DNA of 64,000 nt from Halorientalis sp. LT38 (GCF_037031225.1 NZ_JAYEZN010000001.1:372001-436000); one strand, 5' to 3'. Shown: positions 35,398 through 44,037, counted from the first letter of the stretch. The notes: generated by a model not told the origin, from the letters alone. Translations and numbers: made by a program.

Positions 35398-36450
35398 ATG
35401 TCGGACCAGCGACAGGACAACGAACGTCGAACTGACGGTATCGAACGGGCGACCGACCACCTCGAACTCTCGCGGCGATCGGTGATGGCCGGCGCGGCGG
35501 GAGTGGCAGGCCTCTCCGTGCCGACGACGGGCTTCGCCGCGGCTGCCGTGAACGCCGACGGCCACACGCTGGCGACCTACCGGGCGCTGGTCGAGGGGAT
35601 CGTCCCGGAGACCCCCGAGCTCGGCGGCGTCCACGAACCGGGCGCGGTCGAAATCGGGCTGGAGGAGTTCCTCATCTACAACGTGAACTACGGGACCGAC
35701 CTCCCGTCGATCGAGGAGATCAGGGGCGATCTGGCCGACGCGCTGGCGGTCGATCTGCCGGCGGCCGAGGACGCCCTCGAATCGCTCGTCGCGCGCCTGG
35801 AGTCGCTGCTTGGCTTCTCGGTCGCCGACCTGCTCGGGGTCGCTCGCGACGAGGTCTTCGGATCGCTCGAAGGCATCTCGCTCGAAATCCGGGAGGAAAC
35901 GTCGCTATTGACGGTCGAGGAGGACGCCGACGGTGACGGCTCGGTCGAGCGAACGGAGGAAGAGTCCGCGACGCTGTCGATCGCGTCGATCTACGCCGCG
36001 GTGCTCGACCTCTTCGCGGTGGTCTTCGTCTACCGCGGGAAGAACGAGGACGTCCCGCGACCCCGCGAGGAGTACCCGAGCGGCGGAACCTTCACCACAC
36101 TCTCGGGGACCGACCGGGCGAGGTGTCTCGAGTACGTCATCGACGTCTCGGACCCGCTGGGGGGGCTGGAAGACGAGATCCTCCCGATCCCGGACCTGCT
36201 CGAGACCATCGCGCTCAACCTGTTCACGCTCACCTACTTCGGCTACTACAACGAGTGGGCCGGCTACGGCGAGTCGAAGACCGACCCGCCGACCGAGCGG
36301 ACACTGGAGACGCCGCCGGGCGAGGTGCAGGGCCACAGACAGATCGGATATCCCGGGCCGGCCGAGGGGTACGCGGCGCTCAGGGGGTACCCGATCGACT
36401 CGTTCCGTGACAACGACTGGGACACGGGGGGTGACGACGGATGGTTCTGA
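35398..36450 (+). CDS. Tat-exported partner subunit of GMC oxidoreductase
   Basis: 350 aa from the ATG at 35398. A Tat signal (SRRSVMAGAAGVAGL) is followed by a mainly helical, acidic domain. A Thr- and Glu-rich segment near residue 175 separates two halves. Position and Tat signal parallel the small subunit (GluC/gluconate 2-dehydrogenase subunit 3-type) of three-component dehydrogenases. Its 3' end overlaps the start of the GMC gene by 10 nt. The GMC protein has no signal of its own, so this protein probably carries it across the membrane. Confidence 0.7.
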   Translation: MSDQRQDNERRTDGIERATDHLELSRRSVMAGAAGVAGLSVPTTGFAAAAVNADGHTLATYRALVEGIVPETPELGGVHEPGAVEIGLEEFLIYNVNYGTDLPSIEEIRGDLADALAVDLPAAEDALESLVARLESLLGFSVADLLGVARDEVFGSLEGISLEIREETSLLTVEEDADGDGSVERTEEESATLSIASIYAAVLDLFAVVFVYRGKNEDVPRPREEYPSGGTFTTLSGTDRARCLEYVIDVSDPLGGLEDEILPIPDLLETIALNLFTLTYFGYYNEWAGYGESKTDPPTERTLETPPGEVQGHRQIGYPGPAEGYAALRGYPIDSFRDNDWDTGGDDGWF

Positions 36451-38147
36451 GCCCCGACGTGGTGGTCGTCGGCGCGGGCGGCGACGGCCCCGCGCTGGCC
36501 TGGCGTCTCGGCAGCCTCGGGCACGAAGTACTGCTCCTCGAAGCCGGGCCGTGGCACGGCAACGAGCAGTGGCCCGACCCTCACGAGGCTCCCGGCGGGA
36601 CGCGGAGTTCCGACCCCGAGGACCTCTCGGGCGAGTTGCTCGACGAACAGCTCCCCGGCCTGGAGAACGACGCGAACAACACCGCCACGGGGCGGCTCCG
36701 GTTCGGGCCCGCCGATCGCTCGCAGGGATCGTGGGGGCGCCAGAGCGAGGGCGAACTGAAGATTACGCAGGTCGCCGGCGTCGGCGGGTCGACGCTCCAC
36801 TACTACGGCAATCACCCGCGCGCCACAGTGCCGTCGGTGAACGACTCGGAGCACTGGCCCATCGACTACGGCGACCTGGTGGACTACTACCGGCTGATCG
36901 AGGAGAAGTTCGCCTTCGGCCCCGGCGCCACGTCGACGAAGGAAGCGGCCTTCTACCGGGCCGCCGAGGCGGCCGGCTACGAACTGAACGACCAGTTGAA
37001 CGTCACGGCGGAGCAGTTGCCGAGCTACCGGCCGACGCCGAGCCTGATCGACCCGCCGGACGAGAAGTTGGGTGGAGCGTACGACGGCCCCTTCCGCTAC
37101 CCGGAGATCGAGGGCGACACGCTCGCGAACGACGACTTCCAGGGCGGGTACGCCCCGCGCGGCGCACCGGTCCGGGAGCGGGCCCGGAAGTCCGCGAACG
37201 TCAGCTGGGTGCCCGAGGCGCTGGACACCGGAAACGTGACGATCCAGCCCAACACCTTCGTGACGAACGTCCGCACCAGCGGCGGCGAGGCGACCGGCGT
37301 GGACTTCCGGAACACCTGGTCCGGCGAGACGGGTCGCGTCGACGCTGAGGTAGTCGTCCTCGCGGCGGGCGCTATCGAAACGCCGCGGCTGTGGCTGAAC
37401 TCGGGCCTCCCGGAGCGGGAGTGGCTCGGGAAGGGGCTGACCCATCACTGGTTCGACGCCGTCCACGGCGTGTTCGATCCCGACGCCATCGAAGCCCTCG
37501 CCGGCGAGGACGAACTGAAGCCCCACGTGGGACAGACCTGGGCCGGGCGAGTCGAGGCCGAGGAGGGGATCATCGGACTGGTCGGCAACACGCCCGGCCT
37601 CCACGGCGTCCTCACTGGATCGAGCCGGGCCGGACTGGCCGCGGACAACGACACCTGGGGCCGGCCGTGGGACTCGGTCGGGCGACTCACCGGCTCGGAC
37701 CTCAAGGAGTTCATGGGCGATTACCGCCGGACGATGACCCTGTTGCTCAGCGTCGACGACGAGCCCCGGAAGGAAAACGGGGTCGAACTCGACCCGCTCA
37801 TGTCGGACGCGAACGGCCAGCAGGCGAAGGTGACCTGGGAACCGAGCCTCTCGGACCGCTACAAGCGCGACTCGCTCGCGTGGACGGCGGCGGAACTCCT
37901 GGACGAAGCCGGCGCGGACCACATCCACCGCAGCGACCTGGAGCCGAATCTCATCCACATCCACGGGACGATGGCGATGGGGAAGGTCGTCGATTCCGGC
38001 TGTGAGTCCAGGGACGTCGACCGGCTGTTCGTCGGCGACCACAGCGTGATCCCGAACGCGCTCGGCGGGCAGAACCCCACCCACACCGGCCAGGCGCTGG
38101 CGATCCGGACCGCGGACCGGATCGTCGACCGGTACCTCTCGACCTGA
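36441..38147 (+). CDS. GMC-family FAD-dependent oxidoreductase
   Basis: 568 aa. An N-terminal FAD-binding DVVVVGAGGDGPALAW motif is followed by ITQVAGVGGSTLHYYGNHPRA, VVLAAGAIETPRLWLNSG and the C-terminal catalytic His region HIHGTMAMGKVVDSGC, HSVIPNALGGQNPTHTGQALA. It oxidises an alcohol or sugar; the exact substrate (gluconate, glucose, sorbitol or other) is not determinable. It pairs with the preceding Tat-signal protein. No cytochrome c third subunit is seen, so the electron acceptor is open. Confidence 0.93.
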   Translation: MVLSPDVVVVGAGGDGPALAWRLGSLGHEVLLLEAGPWHGNEQWPDPHEAPGGTRSSDPEDLSGELLDEQLPGLENDANNTATGRLRFGPADRSQGSWGRQSEGELKITQVAGVGGSTLHYYGNHPRATVPSVNDSEHWPIDYGDLVDYYRLIEEKFAFGPGATSTKEAAFYRAAEAAGYELNDQLNVTAEQLPSYRPTPSLIDPPDEKLGGAYDGPFRYPEIEGDTLANDDFQGGYAPRGAPVRERARKSANVSWVPEALDTGNVTIQPNTFVTNVRTSGGEATGVDFRNTWSGETGRVDAEVVVLAAGAIETPRLWLNSGLPEREWLGKGLTHHWFDAVHGVFDPDAIEALAGEDELKPHVGQTWAGRVEAEEGIIGLVGNTPGLHGVLTGSSRAGLAADNDTWGRPWDSVGRLTGSDLKEFMGDYRRTMTLLLSVDDEPRKENGVELDPLMSDANGQQAKVTWEPSLSDRYKRDSLAWTAAELLDEAGADHIHRSDLEPNLIHIHGTMAMGKVVDSGCESRDVDRLFVGDHSVIPNALGGQNPTHTGQALAIRTADRIVDRYLST

Positions 38148-38228
38148 CGCCGACACACACCCCCACTTGAAAGGCGGATAATCGAAGGCGCAGGCTTTGT
38201 GCTATCGAGTCTCTTGTGATGGACACAC

Positions 38229-38555
38229 ATGACGGCAGCAGCCGACAAGGTCGCCGACGGGCGGGAGCAGGTGGCGTCGGACGGTGAACCGACAGTGCGC
38301 GACGTGGTCGCCGGGGCAGTGGACACCGCGCCGGAATCGATCGCCTACCGCGAGAACGTCGGGACGCTCGACGCGCCCGAGGAGCGCTGGCACCGCTTCG
38401 AGACGGTGGCGGAACTACCCGACCGCACGTTCGACGGGTGGGACGAACTGTTCGTCTACACCGAGACGCACGTCTACCACTGGGTAGCCGGCGGGTTCGC
38501 ACAGGGACCCGATCGACTCCCCCGCGATCCGGCGAGCCTCCCGGACGAGAACTGA
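38229..38555 (+). CDS. small conserved haloarchaeal protein (paralogue of the protein at 39321)
   Basis: 108 aa. The second half matches the protein at 39321-39656: R(W/Y)..-V-A-LP...FD...EL.V..ET.VY.W.AGG...LPR.P. I do not recognise the family. It has no signal peptide or membrane helix, so it acts in the cytoplasm. It stands directly before a Bat-type HTH regulator gene. Duplicated copies on both sides of that regulator suggest that they work with it. Confidence 0.7.
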   Translation: MTAAADKVADGREQVASDGEPTVRDVVAGAVDTAPESIAYRENVGTLDAPEERWHRFETVAELPDRTFDGWDELFVYTETHVYHWVAGGFAQGPDRLPRDPASLPDEN

Positions 38556-38600
38556 TCCGCGGCCGGAACGGTCAAGCGGTCCGAGCGGCTAGAGCGCGTC

Positions 38601-39266
38601 GTGCTCGTCATCGCCGAACTCGCGCTCTCCTCCCCCACCCTCTTGCTGACGCCGACCATCGAGGCCAACCCCGAGGCCCGCGTCAGCATCGAGTTCCAGC
38701 CCGCCATGGACCCCGAGCGGCGCCAGTTCTTCGTGCTGGTCGACGGCGCGGACTTCGCCGCGTTCGACGACGCGCTGGCCGACGACTACACGGTCGCCGC
38801 CCCGACGGTCGTCGCCGAACGGGACGGCGTCCGGATGTACCGCCTCGAACTCACCGAGGACGTCGTCGCGGTCACGCCGCGCGTCTCTGAACTCGGCGGG
38901 ATGGTGCTCGAAATGCACAGTACAGGCGGCGTCTGGTTCGTCAAGTTGCAGGTCCCGGAACGGGACGCGCTGGCCGCCTTCCGCGAGTTCTGCGCCGACA
39001 GCGGGATCGAGTACCGTCTCGAACGGCTCTACAGGACCCAGCCGACCCGCACCGCCACCCACGGCCTGACCGAGCAACAGCGCCACACGCTCCTGACGGC
39101 CGCCCGCGAGGGCTACTTCGAGGTCCCCCGGGAGATAAGCCAGGCCGACCTGGCCGCGAAACTCGGCGTCTCGGACTCGGCAGTCTCACAGCGGGTCCGC
39201 CGGGCCGTCGCGGCCCTCATCGAGCGCACGCTCGCGGCCGACCCCGAGCCTGTCGACCCCTCATAA
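38601..39266 (+). CDS. Bat-type HTH_10 transcriptional regulator
   Basis: 221 aa beginning at a GTG (MLVIAELALSSPTLLLTPTI). The N-terminal two-thirds form the bacterio-opsin-activator-type sensor domain (TIEANPEARVSIEFQP, LELTEDVVAVTPRVSELGGMVLEM). The HTH_10 DNA-binding domain is at the C-terminus (HGLTEQQRHTLLTAAREGYFEVPREISQADLAAKLGVS, read as two helices plus turn). It is a one-domain-sensor regulator of the haloarchaeal Bat/DmsR class. The ligand is not known. The gene lies 45 nt after the first paralogous small protein. Confidence 0.85.
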   Translation: MLVIAELALSSPTLLLTPTIEANPEARVSIEFQPAMDPERRQFFVLVDGADFAAFDDALADDYTVAAPTVVAERDGVRMYRLELTEDVVAVTPRVSELGGMVLEMHSTGGVWFVKLQVPERDALAAFREFCADSGIEYRLERLYRTQPTRTATHGLTEQQRHTLLTAAREGYFEVPREISQADLAAKLGVSDSAVSQRVRRAVAALIERTLAADPEPVDPS

Positions 39267-39320
39267 AGCGTGGCATATCGAACCCGGTCGCTTCCGTCGC
39301 TCGACCGACAATGGGAGACG

Positions 39321-39656
39321 ATGTCGGGAATCAGAGACGAGTTCGACGCCGCGGTGGAAGCGGGACTGGACGACGATTCCGAGACGATCAGGAGCCGGGT
39401 GACTGCGGCCTTCGAGGACGAGCGGTTCGTGGCCGCCCGACTCCGCCGGACCGACGGGATCCCCTCCGACCCGGAGACCAGCGAGCGCCGGTACGATAGC
39501 GTGGCCGCCCTGCCCGAGACGGACTTCGACCAGTCGGCCATCCGGACGGAACTGATCGTCTTCTCGGAAACGCGTGTCTACCAGTGGACGGCCGCCGGTG
39601 GCTCCGTCTCCTGGACGGTCCTCCCACGGTCGCCGGACGCGTGCGGCGACGACTGA
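39321..39656 (+). CDS. small conserved haloarchaeal protein (paralogue of the protein at 38229)
   Basis: 111 aa from the ATG at 39321, the GTG at 39270 being a weaker start. It shares with the protein at 38229 the pattern VAALPETDFDQ..ELIVFSETRVYQW.A.GG...LPRSP. The first 60 residues are more different (TIRSRVTAAFEDERFVAARLRR, coil-like). No catalytic motif is seen. It follows the Bat-type regulator by 54 nt. Confidence 0.7.
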   Translation: MSGIRDEFDAAVEAGLDDDSETIRSRVTAAFEDERFVAARLRRTDGIPSDPETSERRYDSVAALPETDFDQSAIRTELIVFSETRVYQWTAAGGSVSWTVLPRSPDACGDD

Positions 39657-39710
39657 CGTGGGGTTCGCGGGTCGTCTGTTGGTCGTCCGACACACGTAAG
39701 CCCTGCCCGG

Positions 39711-40172
39711 GTGAACCGCCGGCCACCTGTGACCGCAGCCAACTGGAACGCCCCTGCGGCTTACGAACTCGGATTCGACGTCCTCGCCGCGCTGGGCGAA
39801 CCACTCCACGGGGACTACCCCTGCGACGGCGCCGCCTACGAACCGCTCACGGCGCTGTCGCGGTCGGACTCGATCGCGTACGCGGACGTCGACGCTGAGC
39901 TCCCGCTGGACGGGCTCGTGCTCGGCCTCGGGCTCGACGCAGTCACCTACGAACCGGAGACGTTCCCGTTCCTCGTATTCGACTCGGACGAGACCAGCGC
40001 CCCCGTGATCGCGACCCGGTCCGGACTGCTCGTCGTCCCCTGGGTCGTCGACGAGGCCGTCGCGGTCGACCACCTGGCGCCCGTCCACGACCTGCTGACG
40101 GAACTCGGCCGAACGTGGTCGGGCGAGCTCGACGTTCGGATCCGGACCGTCGACGAGATTCTGAGCGGGTAG
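39711..40172 (+). CDS. protein with one TATA-binding-protein repeat
   Basis: 153 aa from the GTG at 39711 (a GTG at 39729 is an equally plausible start). Residues about 57-145 align by eye with a complete TBP repeat: ADVDAELPLDGLVLGLGLDAVTYEPETFPFLVF, where YEPETFP is the TBP signature Y.P..FP.LV(Y/F), then VIATRSGLLVVPW and AVDHLAPVHDLLTELG for the helix. The usual ITGG turn of TBP is VPWV here. The first 55 residues have no TBP features. Normal TBP has two repeats in about 185 aa, so this is a half-sized relative. DNA binding would need dimerisation. Confidence 0.75.
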   Translation: MNRRPPVTAANWNAPAAYELGFDVLAALGEPLHGDYPCDGAAYEPLTALSRSDSIAYADVDAELPLDGLVLGLGLDAVTYEPETFPFLVFDSDETSAPVIATRSGLLVVPWVVDEAVAVDHLAPVHDLLTELGRTWSGELDVRIRTVDEILSG

Positions 40173-40179
40173 GAGACGG

Positions 40180-40458
40180 TCACTCGAGCTGGTCGCGAAG
40201 CCACTCGTAGTGCTCCTGGAGCCGCCGCTCGCCGGCGTCGGTCAGCGAGTACACGTCGCTCAGCCCCTCGGTTCGGGACTCGACGAAGCCTTTCCGCTCG
40301 AGGTCCTCGATCGCACCGTAGAACTGCCGAGGCTCGATCCGGTCGTCGTAGTGGCGTTCGAGCCGCGTCTTGAGCGTCTGGGCGGGTAACTCGCCGTCCT
40401 CGGCCCCGCCGAGGAGGACGCAGACGTCCCGGCGGGTGCCGCTCTGGAGCCAGCGCAT
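40180..40458 (-). CDS. PadR-like winged-helix regulator
   Basis: 92 aa. It has the PadR winged-helix core: DVCVLLGGAEDGELPAQTLKTRL, then RIEPRQFYGAIEDLERKGFVESR and the wing YSLTDAGERRLQEHYEW. The C-terminal dimerisation helix typical of larger PadR proteins is short. It is convergent with the TBP-like gene (7-nt gap), and its ligand is unknown. Confidence 0.85.
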   Translation of the reverse strand: MRWLQSGTRRDVCVLLGGAEDGELPAQTLKTRLERHYDDRIEPRQFYGAIEDLERKGFVESRTEGLSDVYSLTDAGERRLQEHYEWLRDQLE

Positions 40459-40525
40459 ATCACGACGCCGACGGCCACCGGGTTACGGTTTTCGAGACCC
40501 GCGCGGCCAGTCGACGGTGGCGCCG

Positions 40526-41206
40526 TCAGTACTCCCAGCGGCGGTCGATGCGCTCGGCGATCTCCGGGTACTCCTCCCGCAGGGTCTCGACGCCCGTCTC
40601 GCCGTCGACGTTGATCACGTGGACCTCACCGCGGTCGCCCCCGTAGACGTCCTGGAAGTCGTAGACGACGCCGACGACGTCGACGGCGTCGGGGACGTCC
40701 TCGCTCTCGCGGAGGAACTCGACCTGGCGGTCGACGTTGTACTCGACGAGGTGGTTGACGGCGTCGGTCCGCGGGAGGTCGTCGGGCAGTCGCTCGACGC
40801 CGGGTTCGAGGTGGGGTTCCAGCAGGCCGATGCAGTGCTCGATGCCGGCGGGTTCGTCTACTCCTTCGGTCAGCGCGTCGTAGGTCGCCGTCACCGCGCC
40901 GCAGCCGGTGTGGCCGACGACGACGGCCAGTTCCGTCCCGGTGTGTGCGATCGGGTAGAGGACGTCGCCCGAGACGGCCTCGCCCTCGGCGGTCCGCTGG
41001 ACGACTCTGTTGCCGATATTTCCGCAACTGAAGATCTTGCCGGGCGTCTCGTTGTTCCAGACGTGATCCTGGAGGACCCGCGAGTCCGAACAGCAGACCG
41101 TCACCGCCTCGGGATGCTGGGCGTCCTGTACCTCGTCGAACCGGGAGTCGAAGGTCTCGGCGTGGGCCGCGTTGTCGGCGAGCAGGTCGACGAATACCTG
41201 ATTCAT
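40526..41206 (-). CDS. can: beta-class carbonic anhydrase
   Basis: 226 aa. The zinc ligands Cys39 (CCSDSRV), His99 and Cys102 (GHTGCGAV) are all present, as is the Asp41-Arg43 dyad of beta carbonic anhydrases. It interconverts CO2 and bicarbonate and could supply bicarbonate to carboxylases such as the acyl-CoA carboxylase elsewhere in this window. It is on the minus strand, 68 nt upstream of the PadR-like gene. Confidence 0.95.
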   Translation of the reverse strand: MNQVFVDLLADNAAHAETFDSRFDEVQDAQHPEAVTVCCSDSRVLQDHVWNNETPGKIFSCGNIGNRVVQRTAEGEAVSGDVLYPIAHTGTELAVVVGHTGCGAVTATYDALTEGVDEPAGIEHCIGLLEPHLEPGVERLPDDLPRTDAVNHLVEYNVDRQVEFLRESEDVPDAVDVVGVVYDFQDVYGGDRGEVHVINVDGETGVETLREEYPEIAERIDRRWEY

Positions 41207-41274
41207 CGTCGCGAACTGACCGCGCCCGGGAGTAAAAGACCTCGTTTCGGCGCGAGTTTCCGGCGCGGTGCCGC

Positions 41275-41520
41275 TCAGAGCGTGTAGTCGTCCTCGCCGG
41301 GGTCGTCGCGCATGGCTGGGTCCTGCTGGTCGGCGACGGACTGCTGGAACATGTCGCCGCCGAGTTCGTCCGTCTGCTCCTCTGCCGGGCCGTAGGCCGA
41401 CAGTCCCTGTGTGAGTAGCTTCTCGACCGCCTCGTCCCAGTTGACGAACTCGCCCTGGGAGACCATGCGTTCGATGTCGTTCTCCACGCGGTCTGACAGC
41501 TCCATCTCGATCTTGGCCAT
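41275..41520 (-). CDS. small ribbon-helix-helix-like protein, DUF7120-like
   Basis: 81 aa. The N-terminus (MAKIEMELSDRVENDIERMVSQGEFVNWDEAVEKLL) has the alternating beta-strand and two-helix pattern of a CopG-type ribbon-helix-helix domain. The rest is acidic and disordered (QQDPAMRDDPGEDDYTL). Haloarchaeal proteins of this kind are conserved and poorly characterised, perhaps DNA-binding. The carbonic anhydrase gene (start 41206) lies 68 nt downstream on the same strand. Confidence 0.75.
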   Translation of the reverse strand: MAKIEMELSDRVENDIERMVSQGEFVNWDEAVEKLLTQGLSAYGPAEEQTDELGGDMFQQSVADQQDPAMRDDPGEDDYTL

Positions 41521-41781
41521 ATCCTCGCTCAGGGAAACAGGCAGGTAAGGTTTGGGTCTGCTATGTGGGGGTGAACCACGAGTCGGCCGCCGCCGGCCGC
41601 GAGCGTCGCTCGGGTCGATCGGGCGACCGCGATTAGGTGTCGGGTACCAGCGAGCGGTCGAACGAGCACGTCTCGAGGGCGAACCCCCGCCTCGAAAGGT
41701 CCGCGTACGGGACCGCTGGGATCTGCGATCCGGCAGGAGAGCGGCGATAAGGCAGCCTTTCCGTCCGAACGATGTCCCGCG

Positions 41782-41787
41782 TTTATT
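41782..41787 (+). promoter_or_regulatory. TATA box (TTTATT) of the PRC-barrel protein gene
   Basis: TTTATT lies 28-33 nt before the ATG at 41815. The rest of the 294-nt gap (41521-41814) holds no gene I can support. Confidence 0.5.
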
Positions 41788-41814
41788 CGCCTGGCCGTGG
41801 CAGATCGGGGCGCT

Positions 41815-43221
41815 ATGTCTGAGGATACGCGGACAGACCGTGAGCGTCGAATGTCGACCGACCGAGAGACGATCCAGGAGTGGGCACAGGACCACGACGT
41901 GGTCCCCGTACGGGTCCCGGGTGACCGCGGAGAGAGCGAGCAGTTCAGGATGGTCCCCGAGTCCGAGATGACAGCGGACCAGGAACGCCTCGAGTGGGAG
42001 GAGTTCGGCGACCAGGTCGGCGAAGGGGACCACGTCGTCGTCTATCACGGGGCGGAAGGGGAGCGGCCGATGGAAGTCATGGACCGGGAGACGGCGATGA
42101 CACGAGCGGACGCCAGCGACGCGGAGTTCGAAGAGCGCCTGCTGGAAGGGGAGACGATCACGACGCAGATCGAGGAGACCTCGGTGGTCGAGACCGTCGT
42201 CCACGAGGAGGCGACCGTCGAGAGCGAACTGATCGACCGGACCGTCACGGACTCCGAGGTCGTCGACGTCCGACTGGTCGACCGGGAGTGTTCCCACTGC
42301 GACCTGACAGCGGACGAGGGCGTCTCGGACGCCGACGGCTTCGACCACGACCGATACATGTCGATGGCCGAGCAGCACGAGCCCGGCGCTCGCGGCGAGA
42401 GCGAGCGATCGGTGGGCGAGGGTCGTAGCGAGGTCGGTGAGGAAGCCGAGACGACGACTCGCGGGGACGAGTCCCTCACGACCGGCGAGGGCGAGTCCCT
42501 GGACGCCGACCACCTGCCCTACAGCGCGGAGCTGGACGTCAGGGAGACCTGGAACGTCACACGTGCCCTGACCGACCAGTACACCGTCGAGAGCCGGGTG
42601 ACCGGCGTCGAGGTGAGCGGTGACGACACCATCGAGGACCACGACATCGACGTGGAGGGACTCCACCGCTCGATCGTCGAGGGCGGCCTCTTCGACACAG
42701 AGCAAACGACCGAGGACGTCCTCGCCCAGAGCGAGATCCGGAGCGAGTTCCACGAGGACGACCGCATCCGGACGCACTTCGAGCGCGGGCGCACCGTCGA
42801 GGACGAGATCGTCGACCGCAAACGCGTGGTCGCCGACCCGACAAGCGGCGAACGCCTGGGGCTGGAGATCATCGACTCCCGCGAGATCGTCGAGGAATCG
42901 GAGGCGCGACACGACACCGCCGCGGCGGCCGAGACGGAGGCCGACGCGGAGTCCGCCGAGCACGCGACCGGTTTCAGCGACGACGAGATCGGCAAGAAAG
43001 TCGTCGACGCGAGCGGCGACGACGTGGGAGAGGTCACCAAAGTCGAGGGGTCGACCATGTACGTCGATCCCCACCACGGGATCACCGAGCGGATCATGGC
43101 CTCGCTCGGCTGGGGCGAGCGCGACGACGACACCTACCCGATCCGGCGCGCCAACGTCGAGCGCGTCACCGACGACCGGATCGAACTGAAGGAGGAAAAG
43201 CAGATCGAGGAGACCGAGTGA
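41815..43221 (+). CDS. large acidic protein with C-terminal PRC-barrel domain
   Basis: 468 aa from the ATG at 41815. The C-terminal 75 residues form a PRC-barrel (IGKKVVDASGDDVGEVTKVEG, then YPIRRANVERVTDDRIELK). The N-terminal 380 residues are very rich in Glu and Asp. They contain loosely repeated blocks such as ESELIDRTVTDSEVVDVRLVD and VEDEIVDRKRVVADP...GLEIIDSREIVEE. Several Cys (ECSHCDL) might bind metal. PRC-barrel proteins often act in RNA processing (RimM) or as partners of cell-division or photosynthetic proteins. The role here is unknown. The gene is divergent from the DUF7120-like gene. Confidence 0.8.
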   Translation: MSEDTRTDRERRMSTDRETIQEWAQDHDVVPVRVPGDRGESEQFRMVPESEMTADQERLEWEEFGDQVGEGDHVVVYHGAEGERPMEVMDRETAMTRADASDAEFEERLLEGETITTQIEETSVVETVVHEEATVESELIDRTVTDSEVVDVRLVDRECSHCDLTADEGVSDADGFDHDRYMSMAEQHEPGARGESERSVGEGRSEVGEEAETTTRGDESLTTGEGESLDADHLPYSAELDVRETWNVTRALTDQYTVESRVTGVEVSGDDTIEDHDIDVEGLHRSIVEGGLFDTEQTTEDVLAQSEIRSEFHEDDRIRTHFERGRTVEDEIVDRKRVVADPTSGERLGLEIIDSREIVEESEARHDTAAAAETEADAESAEHATGFSDDEIGKKVVDASGDDVGEVTKVEGSTMYVDPHHGITERIMASLGWGERDDDTYPIRRANVERVTDDRIELKEEKQIEETE

Positions 43222-43233
43222 TCGGGTCGGTCC

Positions 43234-44037
43234 TCAATCGAGTGCGTTCGGGAACGCCTCGACGAGTCCGTCGAGCACATCGTGGTGTTCGGTCGTGTGC
43301 GGGGCCGTCAGCGGCGAGACGCTGACCTTCCCGTCCACGACGGCGCGTCGGTCCGTCCCCTCGGGGTCGGGAATCTCGCCCTGGGCCATCTGCTCCCAGA
43401 TGCGGTCGTGGAGCGTGATCTCGCCGCCGTCGCGCTCCGCGTCCATCATGTAGGTCCGGGACGGTTCGGTGACGACCATCTCGGCGGGACCGTCGCGGTC
43501 CGGATCGGGGACCGGCGCGTTGACGTTGAGGTAGTCCGCTCGCTCGAACACCCCGGCCTCGACAGCGTGCTCGGCGAGATAGCTGGCGGCGTGGGCGGCG
43601 TTCTCGTACGCCGACTGCTCCACCTCCACGTCCGAGTAGCTGGTGTCTTCGCCGACGGGAACGTACAGCGAGACGGCGATCGCGGGAACGTCGAAGAAGG
43701 TGGCCTCGACGGCCGCGCTGACCGTTCCGGACCGGCCCAGGACGTAGGCGCCGAGGTTCGCGCCCTGGTTGCAGCCGGCGACCACGAGGTCGGCGTCCGG
43801 GACCAGCGTCCCCAGGCCGGCGACCACGCAGTCGGCGGGCGTCCCTTCGATGGCGTAGCCGAGTTCGTGGTCGCGGATCTCGACGGCGTGGGAGAGCGCC
43901 CGTCCGACGGCACTTTTGTCGACCGCCGGCGCGACGGCCGTCACGTTCCCGACGGCCGAGAGTTCGTCGTAGAGGGCGCGAAACCCAGCGCTCTCGATGC
44001 CGTCGTCGTTCGTCAGCAGTATCTCCGGCGCGGCCAT
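43234..44037 (-). CDS. surE: 5'-nucleotidase SurE
   Basis: 267 aa from the ATG at 44037. SurE motifs are EILLTNDDGIESAGFRAL (metal Asp pair), VVAGCNQGANLGAYVLGRSGTVSAA and the loop with VAPAVDKSAVGRALSH. The metal-dependent enzyme removes phosphate from nucleoside 5'- and 3'-monophosphates and polyphosphate in archaea. It is convergent with the PRC-barrel gene (12 nt between stops). Confidence 0.94.
   Translation of the reverse strand: MAAPEILLTNDDGIESAGFRALYDELSAVGNVTAVAPAVDKSAVGRALSHAVEIRDHELGYAIEGTPADCVVAGLGTLVPDADLVVAGCNQGANLGAYVLGRSGTVSAAVEATFFDVPAIAVSLYVPVGEDTSYSDVEVEQSAYENAAHAASYLAEHAVEAGVFERADYLNVNAPVPDPDRDGPAEMVVTEPSRTYMMDAERDGGEITLHDRIWEQMAQGEIPDPEGTDRRAVVDGKVSVSPLTAPHTTEHHDVLDGLVEAFPNALD

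Noticed and set aside
41552-41971. 139-codon plus-strand frame between the DUF7120-like and PRC-barrel genes
   Set aside because: Arginine-rich, overlaps the PRC-barrel gene out of frame, and shows no conserved pattern.
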